A stretch of DNA of 64,000 nt from Streptomyces lavendofoliae (GTDB taxonomy: Bacteria; Actinomycetota; Actinomycetes; Streptomycetales; Streptomycetaceae), in assembly GCF_014649735.1 (NCBI RefSeq), contig NZ_BMTP01000010.1, forward strand, positions 217,055-281,054, given 5' to 3'. Both the position numbers and the translations under genes were made by a program. The notes beneath the pieces are model-generated. The model did no database searches and was not told the DNA's origin. It worked only from the letters and a program-made list of their open reading frames with translations. Shown piece by piece: positions 32,666 through 43,044 of this stretch; positions within the stretch are counted from its first letter, which is position 1; each line of letters begins with the position of its first letter.

Positions 32666-34450
32666 CTATGGGGCGGCAGGTCGCGCGATGTCCTGCTCGG
32701 CCCAGACGACCTTGCCGGTGGGCGTCCGGCACGAACCCCAGCGGCGGCACAGCATGTTGATCAGTTGCAGGCCGCGACCGCCCTCCGCGCTGAGCGGGGC
32801 GTGCTGGATCTGCGGCAGGTCGGGACCGGTGTCCGACACCTCCACGGACAACCGCTCGTGGCGCACCAGCCGGAGCTGCTTCGGGCCGCCGCCGTACCGG
32901 AGCGCGTTGCCGACCAGCTCGCTCACCACCAGCTCCGTGACGTCCACCAGGTCGGACAGCGACCAGCTCTCCAGCTGGGCCCGGACCAGACGACGCGCCT
33001 CACCGGCGGCCGAGCCGTCCGACGGGAGCGGACGGACGAACAACTCGCCCTCGGCGAAAGGCCGGGACTCCGCGACGAGGACGACGGCGTCGTCGAACCG
33101 CCGGCCCTCGCCCCCGCCCGTCCCCGCGCCCGGCACGGCGCAACTCTCCGACAGGGCGGGCTGCGGCCCCCGGACCGCCTCCCGCAGGCGGTCCAGCTGC
33201 GTGTCGATGTCGTGCACCCGGCTCTTGACGAGGCCGTCGGTGTACAGCATCAGCCGGCTGCGCCCGGGGACCCGTGCCGTCACCGGGTCGTACGGGATGA
33301 CGCCGGCGCCCAGCGGCGCGCCCGCGGGCACGTCCATGAACGACGCCTCACCGTCGGCGCCGATCAGGAGCGGCGGCAGGTGCCCGGCGCTGGCCAGCCG
33401 GAACGTCCCGTCGGCCGGGTCGTACACGGCGCACAGGCAGGTGGCGACCTGGTCCTCCTCCAGGTCGCGGGCGGCGAGGTCCAGCCGCGCCAGGACGCGC
33501 TCGGGCGCGATGTCGAGGCCGAGCAGCGTACGGGCCACCGAGCGCAGCCGCCCCATGGTCGCGGCCGCCGCCAGGCCGTGGCCCATCACGTCACCGACCA
33601 CCAGCGCGGTGCGGCCGCTCGGCAGGGGGACCACGTCGAACCAGTCCCCGCCCACCCCGCCCGGGTCTACGGCGGGCCGGTAGTCGGAGGCCACGCGCAG
33701 TCCCGGCGTGGAGGGCGCGGTCCGGGGCAGCAGGGCGCGCTGGAGGGTGAGGACCGTTTCCCGCTCCCGGCTGTAGAGGCGGGCGTTGTCGATGTAGACC
33801 GCCGCCTTCGAGGCGAGCTCCCAGGCCAGCGCCAGATCGGTGGGCGTGAAGGGGCCCCGGCCACCGGCCCGTACGAAGTCGGCGGCCCCCAGCAGCACCC
33901 CGCGCGCGATGAGCGGCACCGCCATGTAGCTGTGCACGCCGGAGCTCCGCATCAGGCGCGCCGCGCGGGGGCTCGGGGCGATCGACTCGTACTGGTCCGG
34001 CGTGATCCGGCTCACCAGCACCGGCCGGCGGGCGGTCAGGCACTGGTAGACGTACTTGGGTGTCGGCTGGACGGTGGTCAGCTCACCGACCGGGTCCGGC
34101 TCCAGGTGCCGCAGCCGGTCGATCACGGACACGGCCATGGCGCGGGTCAGCGGGACAGCGACACCGCCCACCCGGTCGCCCTCGCCTCCCCGCAGCACCG
34201 AGTCCAGCAGGTCCACCGCCGCGCCGTCGGCCATCGTGGGCACGGTGAAGTCGGCGAGCTCCTGGGCGGTCCGGCCCAGGTCCAGCGTGGTGCCGATGAG
34301 GTCGCCGGCCTGGTTCAGCCACTCCAGCCGGCTGCGGTCGGCGGTGACGGAGCCGACGGCGGCCGCGGCGCGCCGCAGCACCCGCGTCGCGCGCAGGGAG
34401 CCGATGCGTCCACCGATTCCGCCGCCTCCCCGACTGCGGTTGTCGTCCAC
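32666..34450 (-). CDS. GAF-PP2C (SpoIIE-type) phosphatase fused to an RsbW-like ATPase domain
   Basis: A 594-residue cytoplasmic switch protein. Residues about 30-215 include a GAF-like sensory domain ('VHSYMAVPLIARGVLLGAAD'). Residues 225-420 form the metal-dependent PP2C/SpoIIE phosphatase ('GGDWFDVVPLPSGRTAL', 'VGDVMGHGLAAA', 'FDDAVVLV'). Residues 460-590 form a HATPase_c domain of the anti-sigma kinase type ('ELVVSELVGNALRYGGG', 'DTGPDLPQI', 'GRGLQLINML'). Such proteins can both phosphorylate and dephosphorylate anti-anti-sigma factors in partner-switching. No anti-sigma antagonist is encoded nearby. The GTG at 34450 follows GGGGAGAGG. Confidence 0.9.
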   Translation of the reverse strand: MDDNRSRGGGGIGGRIGSLRATRVLRRAAAAVGSVTADRSRLEWLNQAGDLIGTTLDLGRTAQELADFTVPTMADGAAVDLLDSVLRGGEGDRVGGVAVPLTRAMAVSVIDRLRHLEPDPVGELTTVQPTPKYVYQCLTARRPVLVSRITPDQYESIAPSPRAARLMRSSGVHSYMAVPLIARGVLLGAADFVRAGGRGPFTPTDLALAWELASKAAVYIDNARLYSRERETVLTLQRALLPRTAPSTPGLRVASDYRPAVDPGGVGGDWFDVVPLPSGRTALVVGDVMGHGLAAAATMGRLRSVARTLLGLDIAPERVLARLDLAARDLEEDQVATCLCAVYDPADGTFRLASAGHLPPLLIGADGEASFMDVPAGAPLGAGVIPYDPVTARVPGRSRLMLYTDGLVKSRVHDIDTQLDRLREAVRGPQPALSESCAVPGAGTGGGEGRRFDDAVVLVAESRPFAEGELFVRPLPSDGSAAGEARRLVRAQLESWSLSDLVDVTELVVSELVGNALRYGGGPKQLRLVRHERLSVEVSDTGPDLPQIQHAPLSAEGGRGLQLINMLCRRWGSCRTPTGKVVWAEQDIARPAAP

Positions 34451-34673
34451 GTCGAGTACCTCTCCCCATGCCGCCGCCGGGCCCTGGAACACCCGATTGT
34501 GCCCTGTCCGGGCCCCGGCGGCCCGCCGGGGCGCCCGGACGGCCCGGCCCGCGCCCCCGGCCGCCCCGGTGCGGCGCCGGGCCGGCGACCGTGGACCCCG
34601 CCCCGGGCGGGGCGGGCCCCGCCCCGCCGACCACGGCCGGCTCACGCACAGGAGCGTTCCGCCGCGGGAGCGC

Positions 34674-35489
34674 TCACGCACCCGGGGCGGGACCCGCCCC
34701 GGCCGTCCCGGCCGCCTCCGGGGGCAGGAACGTGACCTGCGGCGCCCCCGTGCGCGGGTGCACCGCGACCTCGGCCGCCACCCCGTACACGTCGGCCAGC
34801 AGCGCGGGGGTGAGCACCTCGGCGGGCGGGCCGGAGGCGGTCACCGCGCCGTCCCGCAGGACGTACAGCCGGTCGCAGTAGTACGCGGCCAGGTTCAGGT
34901 CGTGCAGCGCCACCAGGACGGTGGCCGGCAGGGACCGCAGATGCCCGAGGACCTCCAACCGGTGGCGCACGTCCAGGTGGTTGGTGGGTTCGTCGAGGAC
35001 CAGCAGGGAGGGCTGCTGGGCGAGGGCGCGGGCGATGAGCACCCGCTGCCGCTCCCCTCCGGACAGCCGGTCGAAGGGGCGGTCCGCGAGCGCCGCCGCG
35101 TCCACCGCCTCCAGCGCCCCCTCGATCAGCCGGGCGTCCTCGGCGGTGTCCCCGTCGAGCAGCCGTTTGTGCGGAGTGCGGCCCATGGCGACGACCTCCC
35201 GCACGCTCAGGTCGAAGCCGGCGCCCGGCTCCTGCACCACGGCGGCCAGGGTGCGGGCCAGTCGGCGCACCGGCAGCGCCCAGGCGTCCGCGCCGTCGAC
35301 GCGGACCCGCCCCGCGTCGGGGCGCAGGACGCGGTAGACGGCGCGCAGGAGGCTGGACTTGCCGCTGCCGTTGGGCCCGACCAGCCCGATCACCTCCCCG
35401 GGGCGGGCGGTCAGCGAGACGTCCCGTACGAGACGGCGGGCACCGGCGGTGAGGGTGACCCCCTCGACGACGAGTTCGGCGGCGGTCAT
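34674..35489 (-). CDS. btuD: Cobalamin ABC importer, ATP-binding subunit
   Basis: A 271-residue ABC ATPase of the FecE/BtuD group. Walker A GPNGSGKS at 38-45, Q-loop 'AVVQEPG' near 86, signature LSGGERQRV near 141, Walker B 'SLLVLDEPTNHLD' near 160 and H-loop 'LVALHDLNLAA' near 196. Its ATG overlaps the permease stop (ATGA). It is the last gene of the cobalamin-riboswitch-controlled operon. Protein sequence alone would not separate B12 from siderophore or haem transport; the riboswitch decides. Confidence 0.92.
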   Translation of the reverse strand: MTAAELVVEGVTLTAGARRLVRDVSLTARPGEVIGLVGPNGSGKSSLLRAVYRVLRPDAGRVRVDGADAWALPVRRLARTLAAVVQEPGAGFDLSVREVVAMGRTPHKRLLDGDTAEDARLIEGALEAVDAAALADRPFDRLSGGERQRVLIARALAQQPSLLVLDEPTNHLDVRHRLEVLGHLRSLPATVLVALHDLNLAAYYCDRLYVLRDGAVTASGPPAEVLTPALLADVYGVAAEVAVHPRTGAPQVTFLPPEAAGTAGAGPAPGA

Positions 35490-36649
35490 GCCACCCCCCG
35501 GCCGGCGGCCCGCCCGGCGTCCCGGCGCATCAGCCACAGGAAGAACGGCCCGCCGCACAGGGCCGTCAGCACGCCGACGGGGATCTCCATCGGCGCGGCG
35601 ACGGTACGGGCGGCGATGTCGGCCCACACCAGGAACACCGCCCCCGCGAGTGCGGCGGTCGGCAGCACCCGGCGGTGGTCGCCGCCCACGAACAGGCGCA
35701 CGACGTGCGGCAGGATGAGCCCGACGAAGCCGATCGGACCGGCCGCCGCGACCAGGACACCGGTGACCAGGGACAGCAGGACGAACATACGGGCGCGGAA
35801 GCGGCCCACGTCCAGCCCCAGCGTCGTGGCCGACTCCTCGCCGGCCAGCAGCAAGTTCAGCGACCTCGCCCGCGTCAGCAGGACACCGACACCCAGCAGC
35901 ACGGCCGCGCCGGGCAGCCACAGCGTCCCCCACCGCACCCCGCCCAGCCCCCCGAGGGTCCAGGCGAGCACCGCCCGGGCCTGGTTCCCACGGTCACCGG
36001 CCAGCAGCAGCAGGTGCGTCACCGCCGTCAGCACGGCGCCGCACGCCACCCCGGCCAGCACCAGGCGCACCGGCGTGATCCGCCCACCGGTCCGCGCCGT
36101 GGTGTACACCAGCAGCAGCGTCAGCAACGCCCCGGCGAAGGCGGCGGCCGACAGGGAGAGGGGCCCGAACAGGCTCACCCCGAACACGATGACCGTGACG
36201 GCGCCCAGCGACGCCCCGGACGAGACCCCCAGCAGATAGGGCTCCGCGAGGGGGTTGCGCACCAGCGCCTGCATGGCCGCGCCCACCACCGCGAGGCCGG
36301 CGCCCGTCACCGCCCCCAGCAGCACACGCGGGGCGCGCACGTCCAGGACGATCGTCTCCCGCGCCCGCGACCAGGACGGCTCGGACCGGTCCAGGCCCAG
36401 GGCGTGCGTCACGATGCCCCACACCTCACCGGGCGGCACCCGCACCGAGCCGACGGCCATGCCGGCCACCGCCGAGAGCACCAGGGCCGCGCCGAGCGCC
36501 ACCAGCACCACGGCGAACCGGGCCCCGCGCGGCCCCCGGCCCGCGCCTCCGCCCGGTTCGCCGCCGGTTCCGCGGTCCGGTCCGCCGGCCGGTCCCGCGC
36601 CGCTGGGCCCGGAGCGGGCGGCAGCGGAGGCCGGTGCCTTCGCCGTCAC
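35486..36649 (-). CDS. btuC: Cobalamin ABC importer, permease subunit
   Basis: A 387-residue FecCD/BtuC-family permease with about 10 membrane segments after a 45-residue Gly/Pro-rich cytoplasmic N-terminus. Family motifs are 'LDVRAPRVLLGAVTGAGLAV' near 103, 'RNPLAEPYLLGVSSGASLGA' near 134 and the coupling region 'GPIGFVGLILPHVVR' near 310. The start is the GTG that overlaps the binding-protein stop (GTGA). It forms the corrinoid channel as a dimer with the ATPase. Confidence 0.93.
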   Translation of the reverse strand: MTAKAPASAAARSGPSGAGPAGGPDRGTGGEPGGGAGRGPRGARFAVVLVALGAALVLSAVAGMAVGSVRVPPGEVWGIVTHALGLDRSEPSWSRARETIVLDVRAPRVLLGAVTGAGLAVVGAAMQALVRNPLAEPYLLGVSSGASLGAVTVIVFGVSLFGPLSLSAAAFAGALLTLLLVYTTARTGGRITPVRLVLAGVACGAVLTAVTHLLLLAGDRGNQARAVLAWTLGGLGGVRWGTLWLPGAAVLLGVGVLLTRARSLNLLLAGEESATTLGLDVGRFRARMFVLLSLVTGVLVAAAGPIGFVGLILPHVVRLFVGGDHRRVLPTAALAGAVFLVWADIAARTVAAPMEIPVGVLTALCGGPFFLWLMRRDAGRAAGRGVA

Positions 36650-37692
36650 CGGAACCGCTCGGGGTGCAGGGCCCGGGCGAGGTCCTCGACCGCGTACGGC
36701 GGCCGGACGCCGATCAGCGTCGCGGTCAGCGGCAGCACGACGAACCGCTTGTTCCTGATGGCGGGGACGTCGGCGAGAGCGGGCTGGGAGAGCAGGAACC
36801 TCTTCTTCTGCTCGACGCTCCCGGCGCCCGCGTAGTCGTAGATCGCGACGACCTCCGGCTTCCGGGCGACGACCTGCTCCCAGGACGCCTCGCCGAAGAC
36901 GTCGTCGAGGTCCGCGAAGACGTTCCGCCCGCCGGCGAGCCGGATGATCTCGGTACCGAGACTCCTGCCGCCGGCGGTGAACGGCGCCTTGTCGCCGCTG
37001 TCGTAGACGAAGACGGGCACGGCGGGCGCGCCCCGCACGGCGGCGCCGGCCCGCTCGACGCGGCCCCGCAGATCGGCCACCAGCCGGTCGGCCCGCTCCG
37101 GCACGCCGAAGATCGCGCCGATCGTGCGGATCTCGTCGTACGCGTCCCGCATCGACACCCGCTTCTTGCCGCAGTACTCGCGGTTCAGGTACGTGTCGAT
37201 GCCGGCGTCCGCGAACGCCGTGCGCGACCGCCCCTCGTTCTCGGCGAACGCGCTCGCGTAGCCGCCGTAGACGAAGTCGGGTTCGGCTTCGAGGACGGTC
37301 TCGAAGGACGGCTCCTTCTCCGCCAGCAGGGGGACGGACGCGTAGTCCGCGCGCAGCCGCGGAAGGACCGCCGAGTCCGGGAAGGCCGTACCTGCCATCC
37401 GGTCCCTCAGGCCGAGGGCCAGCAGCAGTTCGGCGGGGTGCTGGTGGATGGTGACCGCCCGGGCGGGCGGCTTGCGGTAGGTGGTGCTGGTGCCGCAGTT
37501 GTCGACGGTGACCGGGAAGCCCTTGGCCGGCGAGGCGGCCGGCGCGGCCTCCGGCCGGTCGGCGGGACCCGAGCCGGCGGCGCAGCCGGCCAGCAGGGCC
37601 GTGGACAGGGCGAGTGACAGGGTCGCGGCGCGCAGGGCGCGGCGGCGGGTGAGAGGTGGGGGAAGGACAGGACGGGGCGTGCCGTCGTACAC
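36646..37692 (-). CDS. btuF: Cobalamin ABC importer, substrate-binding lipoprotein
   Basis: A 348-residue class III periplasmic-binding lipoprotein. Twin-Arg-like 'TRRRALRAA' precedes a hydrophobic stretch and the lipobox LAGC (lipidated C37), so it is anchored outside the membrane. The fold shows two lobes joined by a long helix ('RRTIGAIFGVPERADRLVADL'-like region near 195). 'PDFVYGGYASAFAENEG' near 140 and 'FVYDSGDKAPF' near 235 are typical of this family in actinobacteria. The GTG at 37692 has AGGAGG 8 nt upstream and lies 40 nt after the end of a cobalamin riboswitch. First gene of the operon. Confidence 0.9.
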   Translation of the reverse strand: MYDGTPRPVLPPPLTRRRALRAATLSLALSTALLAGCAAGSGPADRPEAAPAASPAKGFPVTVDNCGTSTTYRKPPARAVTIHQHPAELLLALGLRDRMAGTAFPDSAVLPRLRADYASVPLLAEKEPSFETVLEAEPDFVYGGYASAFAENEGRSRTAFADAGIDTYLNREYCGKKRVSMRDAYDEIRTIGAIFGVPERADRLVADLRGRVERAGAAVRGAPAVPVFVYDSGDKAPFTAGGRSLGTEIIRLAGGRNVFADLDDVFGEASWEQVVARKPEVVAIYDYAGAGSVEQKKRFLLSQPALADVPAIRNKRFVVLPLTATLIGVRPPYAVEDLARALHPERFR

Positions 37693-37731
37693 GTGAAGCC
37701 TCCTGGGGAGTCCGCGCTCCTCGGATCGGGC

Positions 37732-37879
37732 CCGCGACAGGCCAGTGTCCTGACTCCCGGATCGACGTTCCCCCCGCCTTCCCGCGCGGCGCGCAGTGGC
37801 GTGCAGAAGGGGTGCACTCCCCGGTCACAGTGGCGGGACCGTGCCGGAATCGCACCGGCTTCCTGATCTCCCGTCGCGG
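37732..37879 (-). promoter_or_regulatory. Cobalamin riboswitch controlling the importer operon (leftward)
   Basis: On the minus strand the region carries the class's conserved blocks in order: P1 CCGCGAC, then GGAAGCCGGTGCGA followed by TTCCGGCACGG, then CCCGCCACTGTGA, GCGGGAAGGCGGGG, and the 3' block AGTCAGGACACTGGCC, closed by GTCGCGG pairing with the first arm (37873-37879 with 37732-37738). The B12-box-like block and P1 are convincing. The importer's GTG is 40 nt downstream, where GGAG/CTCC segments could sequester the ribosome-binding site, suggesting translational repression by adenosylcobalamin or related corrinoid. Confidence 0.93.
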
Positions 37880-38030
37880 TGATGACCAGGTGATCTTACG
37901 TATATGCGGCGGATGGGTAAAAGGGCGCACAGCCGGAACCGGGCACCTGGGGGAGTGTCCCTCGTCACGGGCACCCGCCGAAGGCGGCCTGGCGCGGTGC
38001 GCGGCCCGTCTGGGATCCTGCGACGGACCC

Positions 38031-38174
38031 GCGACGGCGGAACGAGGAAGCCGGTGGAAGTCCGGCACGGTACCGCCACTGTGAAGGGGGGGGCGAACCC
38101 GCCACGGTCACCGCCCCATCGGGCGGGAAGACCGGGGGAGCGCCGATCCCGAGTCAGGAGACTCACGCCGTCGC
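38031..38174 (+). promoter_or_regulatory. Second cobalamin riboswitch, controlling the FhuF-like gene (rightward)
   Basis: The plus strand shows P1 GCGACGGCG (38031-38039) pairing with CGCCGTCGC (38166-38174), GGAAGCCGGTGGAAG and TCCGGCACGG, the core ACCGCCACTGTGA (38071-38083), GGCGGGAAGACCGGGGG and the 3' block GAGTCAGGAGACTCACGCC. It ends 48 nt before the GTG at 38223. It stands back to back with the leftward riboswitch with about 150 nt between them, where the divergent promoters must lie (AT-rich patch 37895-37920). Confidence 0.93.
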
Positions 38175-38222
38175 ACCTCGACGTACCGGGGCGGATCTCC
38201 CCGAGAGAGGACGGCGGCTCCC

Positions 38223-39104
38223 GTGCACCCGCCCCCGGCCACACCCCCTTCCGCGGGCCCCGGCTCCCCGGGCGCCCCGCCCCCGCCCGATGTGCCGTCC
38301 GGGACATCGCTCCCCGCGCCGCCCGGGGCACCACGCCCGCCGCGGCCCGGCCCGGACGGCCCCGGCGCGCACGGGGTGACCGCCCGGACGCTCGCCCGGG
38401 TCACCGCGGTCGGCCCCTACTTCGCCGTGACCGGCGGGCCGCGCCCCGACGCCCGGGACTTCCGGCCGTTCACCGCGCTCCTGCACGATCCGCCGGCCCT
38501 GGCGGCGTACGTGGCGGAGACGGGCCGCCGGCTCGGTACCGACGGTCCGCCCGACACCGACCGGCGGCGCGTCGCGGCCTCGACCTTCCACCTCGGCACG
38601 GCCGCCCGCCTGTGGTCCGTCGCGCTCGCCACGGCCACCCTGACCGGCCGGGCCGCCGACCTGGCGCCCGAGCGGGTGTGGTGGCGCACCCCCCGGTCGG
38701 GCCCCGTCGAGCTGTGGCTGCCGCGGCCGGCCGCCACCACCGCGGGAGACCTCCCCGGCGCGCTGTACGAAACCGTCGTCGCCCGGCTCCTGCTGCCGCT
38801 CGGCGCCGCCCTCCGGAGGGACTTCGGCCTGTCGCCCAGAGTGCTGCACGGCAACACCGCCTCGGCGCTCGTCGGCGCCGTACGGGTCCTGCTGGCCCGG
38901 ATCCCGGACGCCCCGCGCTCGCCGCTCCCGGTCGCCGCCGCCCTGCTGGCCCGCGAGCCGCTCGCGAGCGCGGGCGCCCTCACCACCGATCCGCTCGCCT
39001 ACCACCGCGACAACTGCTGCCTCTACTACCGGATCCCCGGGAACGGATACTGCGGCGACTGCGTCCTGCGGCGCCCCGGCCCACGGCCGGACGGGAGGGA
39101 CTGA
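38223..39104 (+). CDS. FhuF-like [2Fe-2S] protein under cobalamin control
   Basis: A 293-residue protein. The C-terminus 'NCCLYYRIPGNGYCGDCVLR' has four cysteines C265, C266, C277 and C280 in the CC-x10-C-x2-C pattern that binds the [2Fe-2S] cluster in FhuF-type ferric-siderophore reductases. The middle (60-250) resembles the FhuF/IucA-IucC C-terminal-like fold. Residues 1-50 are Pro/Gly-rich; a shorter start at a GTG about 50 codons in is possible. GAGAGAGG precedes the GTG. FhuF reduces Fe(III) in imported siderophores; riboswitch control and the divergent cobalamin importer suggest reduction of an imported corrinoid instead, which is inference. Confidence 0.85.
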   Translation: MHPPPATPPSAGPGSPGAPPPPDVPSGTSLPAPPGAPRPPRPGPDGPGAHGVTARTLARVTAVGPYFAVTGGPRPDARDFRPFTALLHDPPALAAYVAETGRRLGTDGPPDTDRRRVAASTFHLGTAARLWSVALATATLTGRAADLAPERVWWRTPRSGPVELWLPRPAATTAGDLPGALYETVVARLLLPLGAALRRDFGLSPRVLHGNTASALVGAVRVLLARIPDAPRSPLPVAAALLAREPLASAGALTTDPLAYHRDNCCLYYRIPGNGYCGDCVLRRPGPRPDGRD

Positions 39105-39213
39105 GCCGGGCCGGCCGGCCCGCGAGCGCCGGCCCTCGCCGCCGCGGCGGATCACACGAAGCCGTAACGCGCGGCACGTGTGCCCGACCGCCGTACCGGG
39201 GATGGCCGTGATC

Positions 39214-40506
39214 ATGACAGAAACGTCCCCGGCCGGGCCCGCCACGGCCCGCCGCCCCGCGCGGCAACTGCTCGCCGCCTCCATCGGCAACGCCGTCGAG
39301 TGGTACGACTGGTACGCCTACACCTTCCTCGCCACCTACATAGCGGGGCAGGTCTTCCCCGCCGAGTCCGGCAACTCCCTCGTCCCCCTGCTGTCCACCT
39401 TCGCCGTCTTCGCGGTCGGGTTCTTCATGCGGCCCGTCGGCGGCCTGCTGATGGGCGCCGTCGCCGACCGGCACGGCCGGCGTGCGGCGCTGACGGTCAC
39501 CATCCTCCTGATGGGCGGCAGCAGCCTCCTGGTCGGCCTGACACCGACGTACGCCACGGCCGGCGTCCTCGCCCCGGTGGTCCTGGTGGTCGCGCGGCTC
39601 CTCCAGGGCCTGTCCGTCGGCGGTGAGTTCGCCGCGTCCACCACCTTCCTGGTCGAGTCGGCCGGACCCGGCAGGCGCGGCCTGTTCTCCAGCTTCCAGT
39701 ACGTCTCCACCACCCTCGGCCAGCTCGCCGCCTCCGGTATAGCCGCCGCCCTGGTCGGCGGGCTGGGGGAGGACCGGATGCAGGGCTGGGGGTGGCGCGT
39801 GCCGTTCCTCGCAGGAGCCGCCTTCAGCCTCGTCGGCTTCTGGATCCGGCGAGGGGCCGAGGAGACCCTCCGCCTCCCGTCCGAGGGCGCCGGCCGGGCC
39901 CGCCCCGGACTCTTCGACGCGCTGCGCCACCACCCGCGCGCTTCCCTGCTGATCTGCGGCATCACGGCCGGCGGCACCCTCGCCTACTACACCTGGACGT
40001 CCTACCTGCCCACGTACGCCGAGCTCAACGCCGGGATCGACAAGGCCGACGCGCTGCTCGCCGGCACGCTGTCGCTCGGCTTCTTCGCCCTGCTCCAGCC
40101 GGTCGGCGGACTGCTGTCCGACCGGTACGGCCGCAAACCCCCGCTGCTGTTCTTCGGAGCCGGCTTCGCGCTGCTCGCCGTGCCCCTGCTGCGCTCGGTC
40201 GGAGACTCCTTCGGCTCGCTGCTCCTGGTCCAGTGCGCGGGCATGGTGCTGCTCACCGGGTTCACGTCGGTTTCCGCCGCGGTCAACGCCGAGGTCTTCC
40301 CCGCCCGGGTGCGGGCCGCCGGCATCGGATTCCCGTACTCGCTGACCGTGGCCCTCTTCGGAGGGACGGCTCCCTATGTGGGGACGCTCCTGAAGGAGGT
40401 GGACCATCCCGGCCTGTTCCCGTGGTACGTGTCCGCCCTGTGCCTGGTGTCCGCCGCCGTGTACCTGCGGCTGCCCGAGACCGCCCACCGGGAGCTGGAG
40501 CGCTGA
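39214..40506 (+). CDS. MFS transporter, metabolite:H+ symporter (MHS) family
   Basis: A 430-residue, 12-segment inner-membrane carrier of the MHS family (citrate, alpha-ketoglutarate, proline/betaine and shikimate symporters). Family features: 'IGNAVEWYDWYAYTFLA' near 25, 'FFMRPVGGLLMGAVADRHGRR' near 70, 'ARLLQGLSVGGEFAAS' near 130 and 'LSDRYGRKPPLL' near 300. The substrate cannot be told. The start could also be the ATG at 39202. The gene follows the FhuF-like gene by 109 nt; whether the riboswitch also governs it is unclear. Confidence 0.85.
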   Translation: MTETSPAGPATARRPARQLLAASIGNAVEWYDWYAYTFLATYIAGQVFPAESGNSLVPLLSTFAVFAVGFFMRPVGGLLMGAVADRHGRRAALTVTILLMGGSSLLVGLTPTYATAGVLAPVVLVVARLLQGLSVGGEFAASTTFLVESAGPGRRGLFSSFQYVSTTLGQLAASGIAAALVGGLGEDRMQGWGWRVPFLAGAAFSLVGFWIRRGAEETLRLPSEGAGRARPGLFDALRHHPRASLLICGITAGGTLAYYTWTSYLPTYAELNAGIDKADALLAGTLSLGFFALLQPVGGLLSDRYGRKPPLLFFGAGFALLAVPLLRSVGDSFGSLLLVQCAGMVLLTGFTSVSAAVNAEVFPARVRAAGIGFPYSLTVALFGGTAPYVGTLLKEVDHPGLFPWYVSALCLVSAAVYLRLPETAHRELER

Positions 40507-40546
40507 CCCGCCCGGCCCCGCGGACGAACACATGACCAAAGTCCGT

Positions 40547-40571
40547 GCTTCCCGCAACGACATGGGGGTAC
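40547..40571 (+). promoter_or_regulatory. SigB-type stress promoter upstream of katE (GCTT-N15-GGGTAC)
   Basis: GCTT at 40547-40550 and GGGTAC at 40566-40571 with a 15-nt spacer match the Streptomyces SigB consensus exactly. Large monofunctional catalase genes are known members of SigB regulons in Streptomyces. Predicted transcription start about 40578, inside the palindrome at 40576-40589. Confidence 0.7.
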
Positions 40572-40575
40572 CAGG

Positions 40576-40589
40576 GCGGTCATGACCGC
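40576..40589. promoter_or_regulatory. Perfect 14-bp palindrome GCGGTCATGACCGC
   Basis: A perfect inverted repeat without spacer, 127 nt upstream of the katE start and overlapping the transcription start predicted from the SigB-type promoter. It is a candidate operator. Confidence 0.5.
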
Positions 40590-40716
40590 TCGCGGACCGG
40601 TGGCCGGCACCGGCCGGCCGGTGTGTGCCGATGGACGGATGTCCGCCACGCATCCGTTACGCCCCGCTCCACGACGGTCATGGCTGAGGAGTCCGAGTCC
40701 CGAGCACGGAGGAACA

Positions 40717-42993
<2,277 letters not shown>

Positions 42994-43044
42994 GCGACCC
43001 GGTCCGGGACCGCTTCCCCGCCGCCCGAGCGACCGCCCGGCCGG

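Noticed and set aside
34674..37692. The ABC operon as a ferric-siderophore or haem importer.
   Set aside because: Protein families alone allow it, but a cobalamin riboswitch immediately upstream points to a corrinoid. No iron-box-like palindrome was seen.
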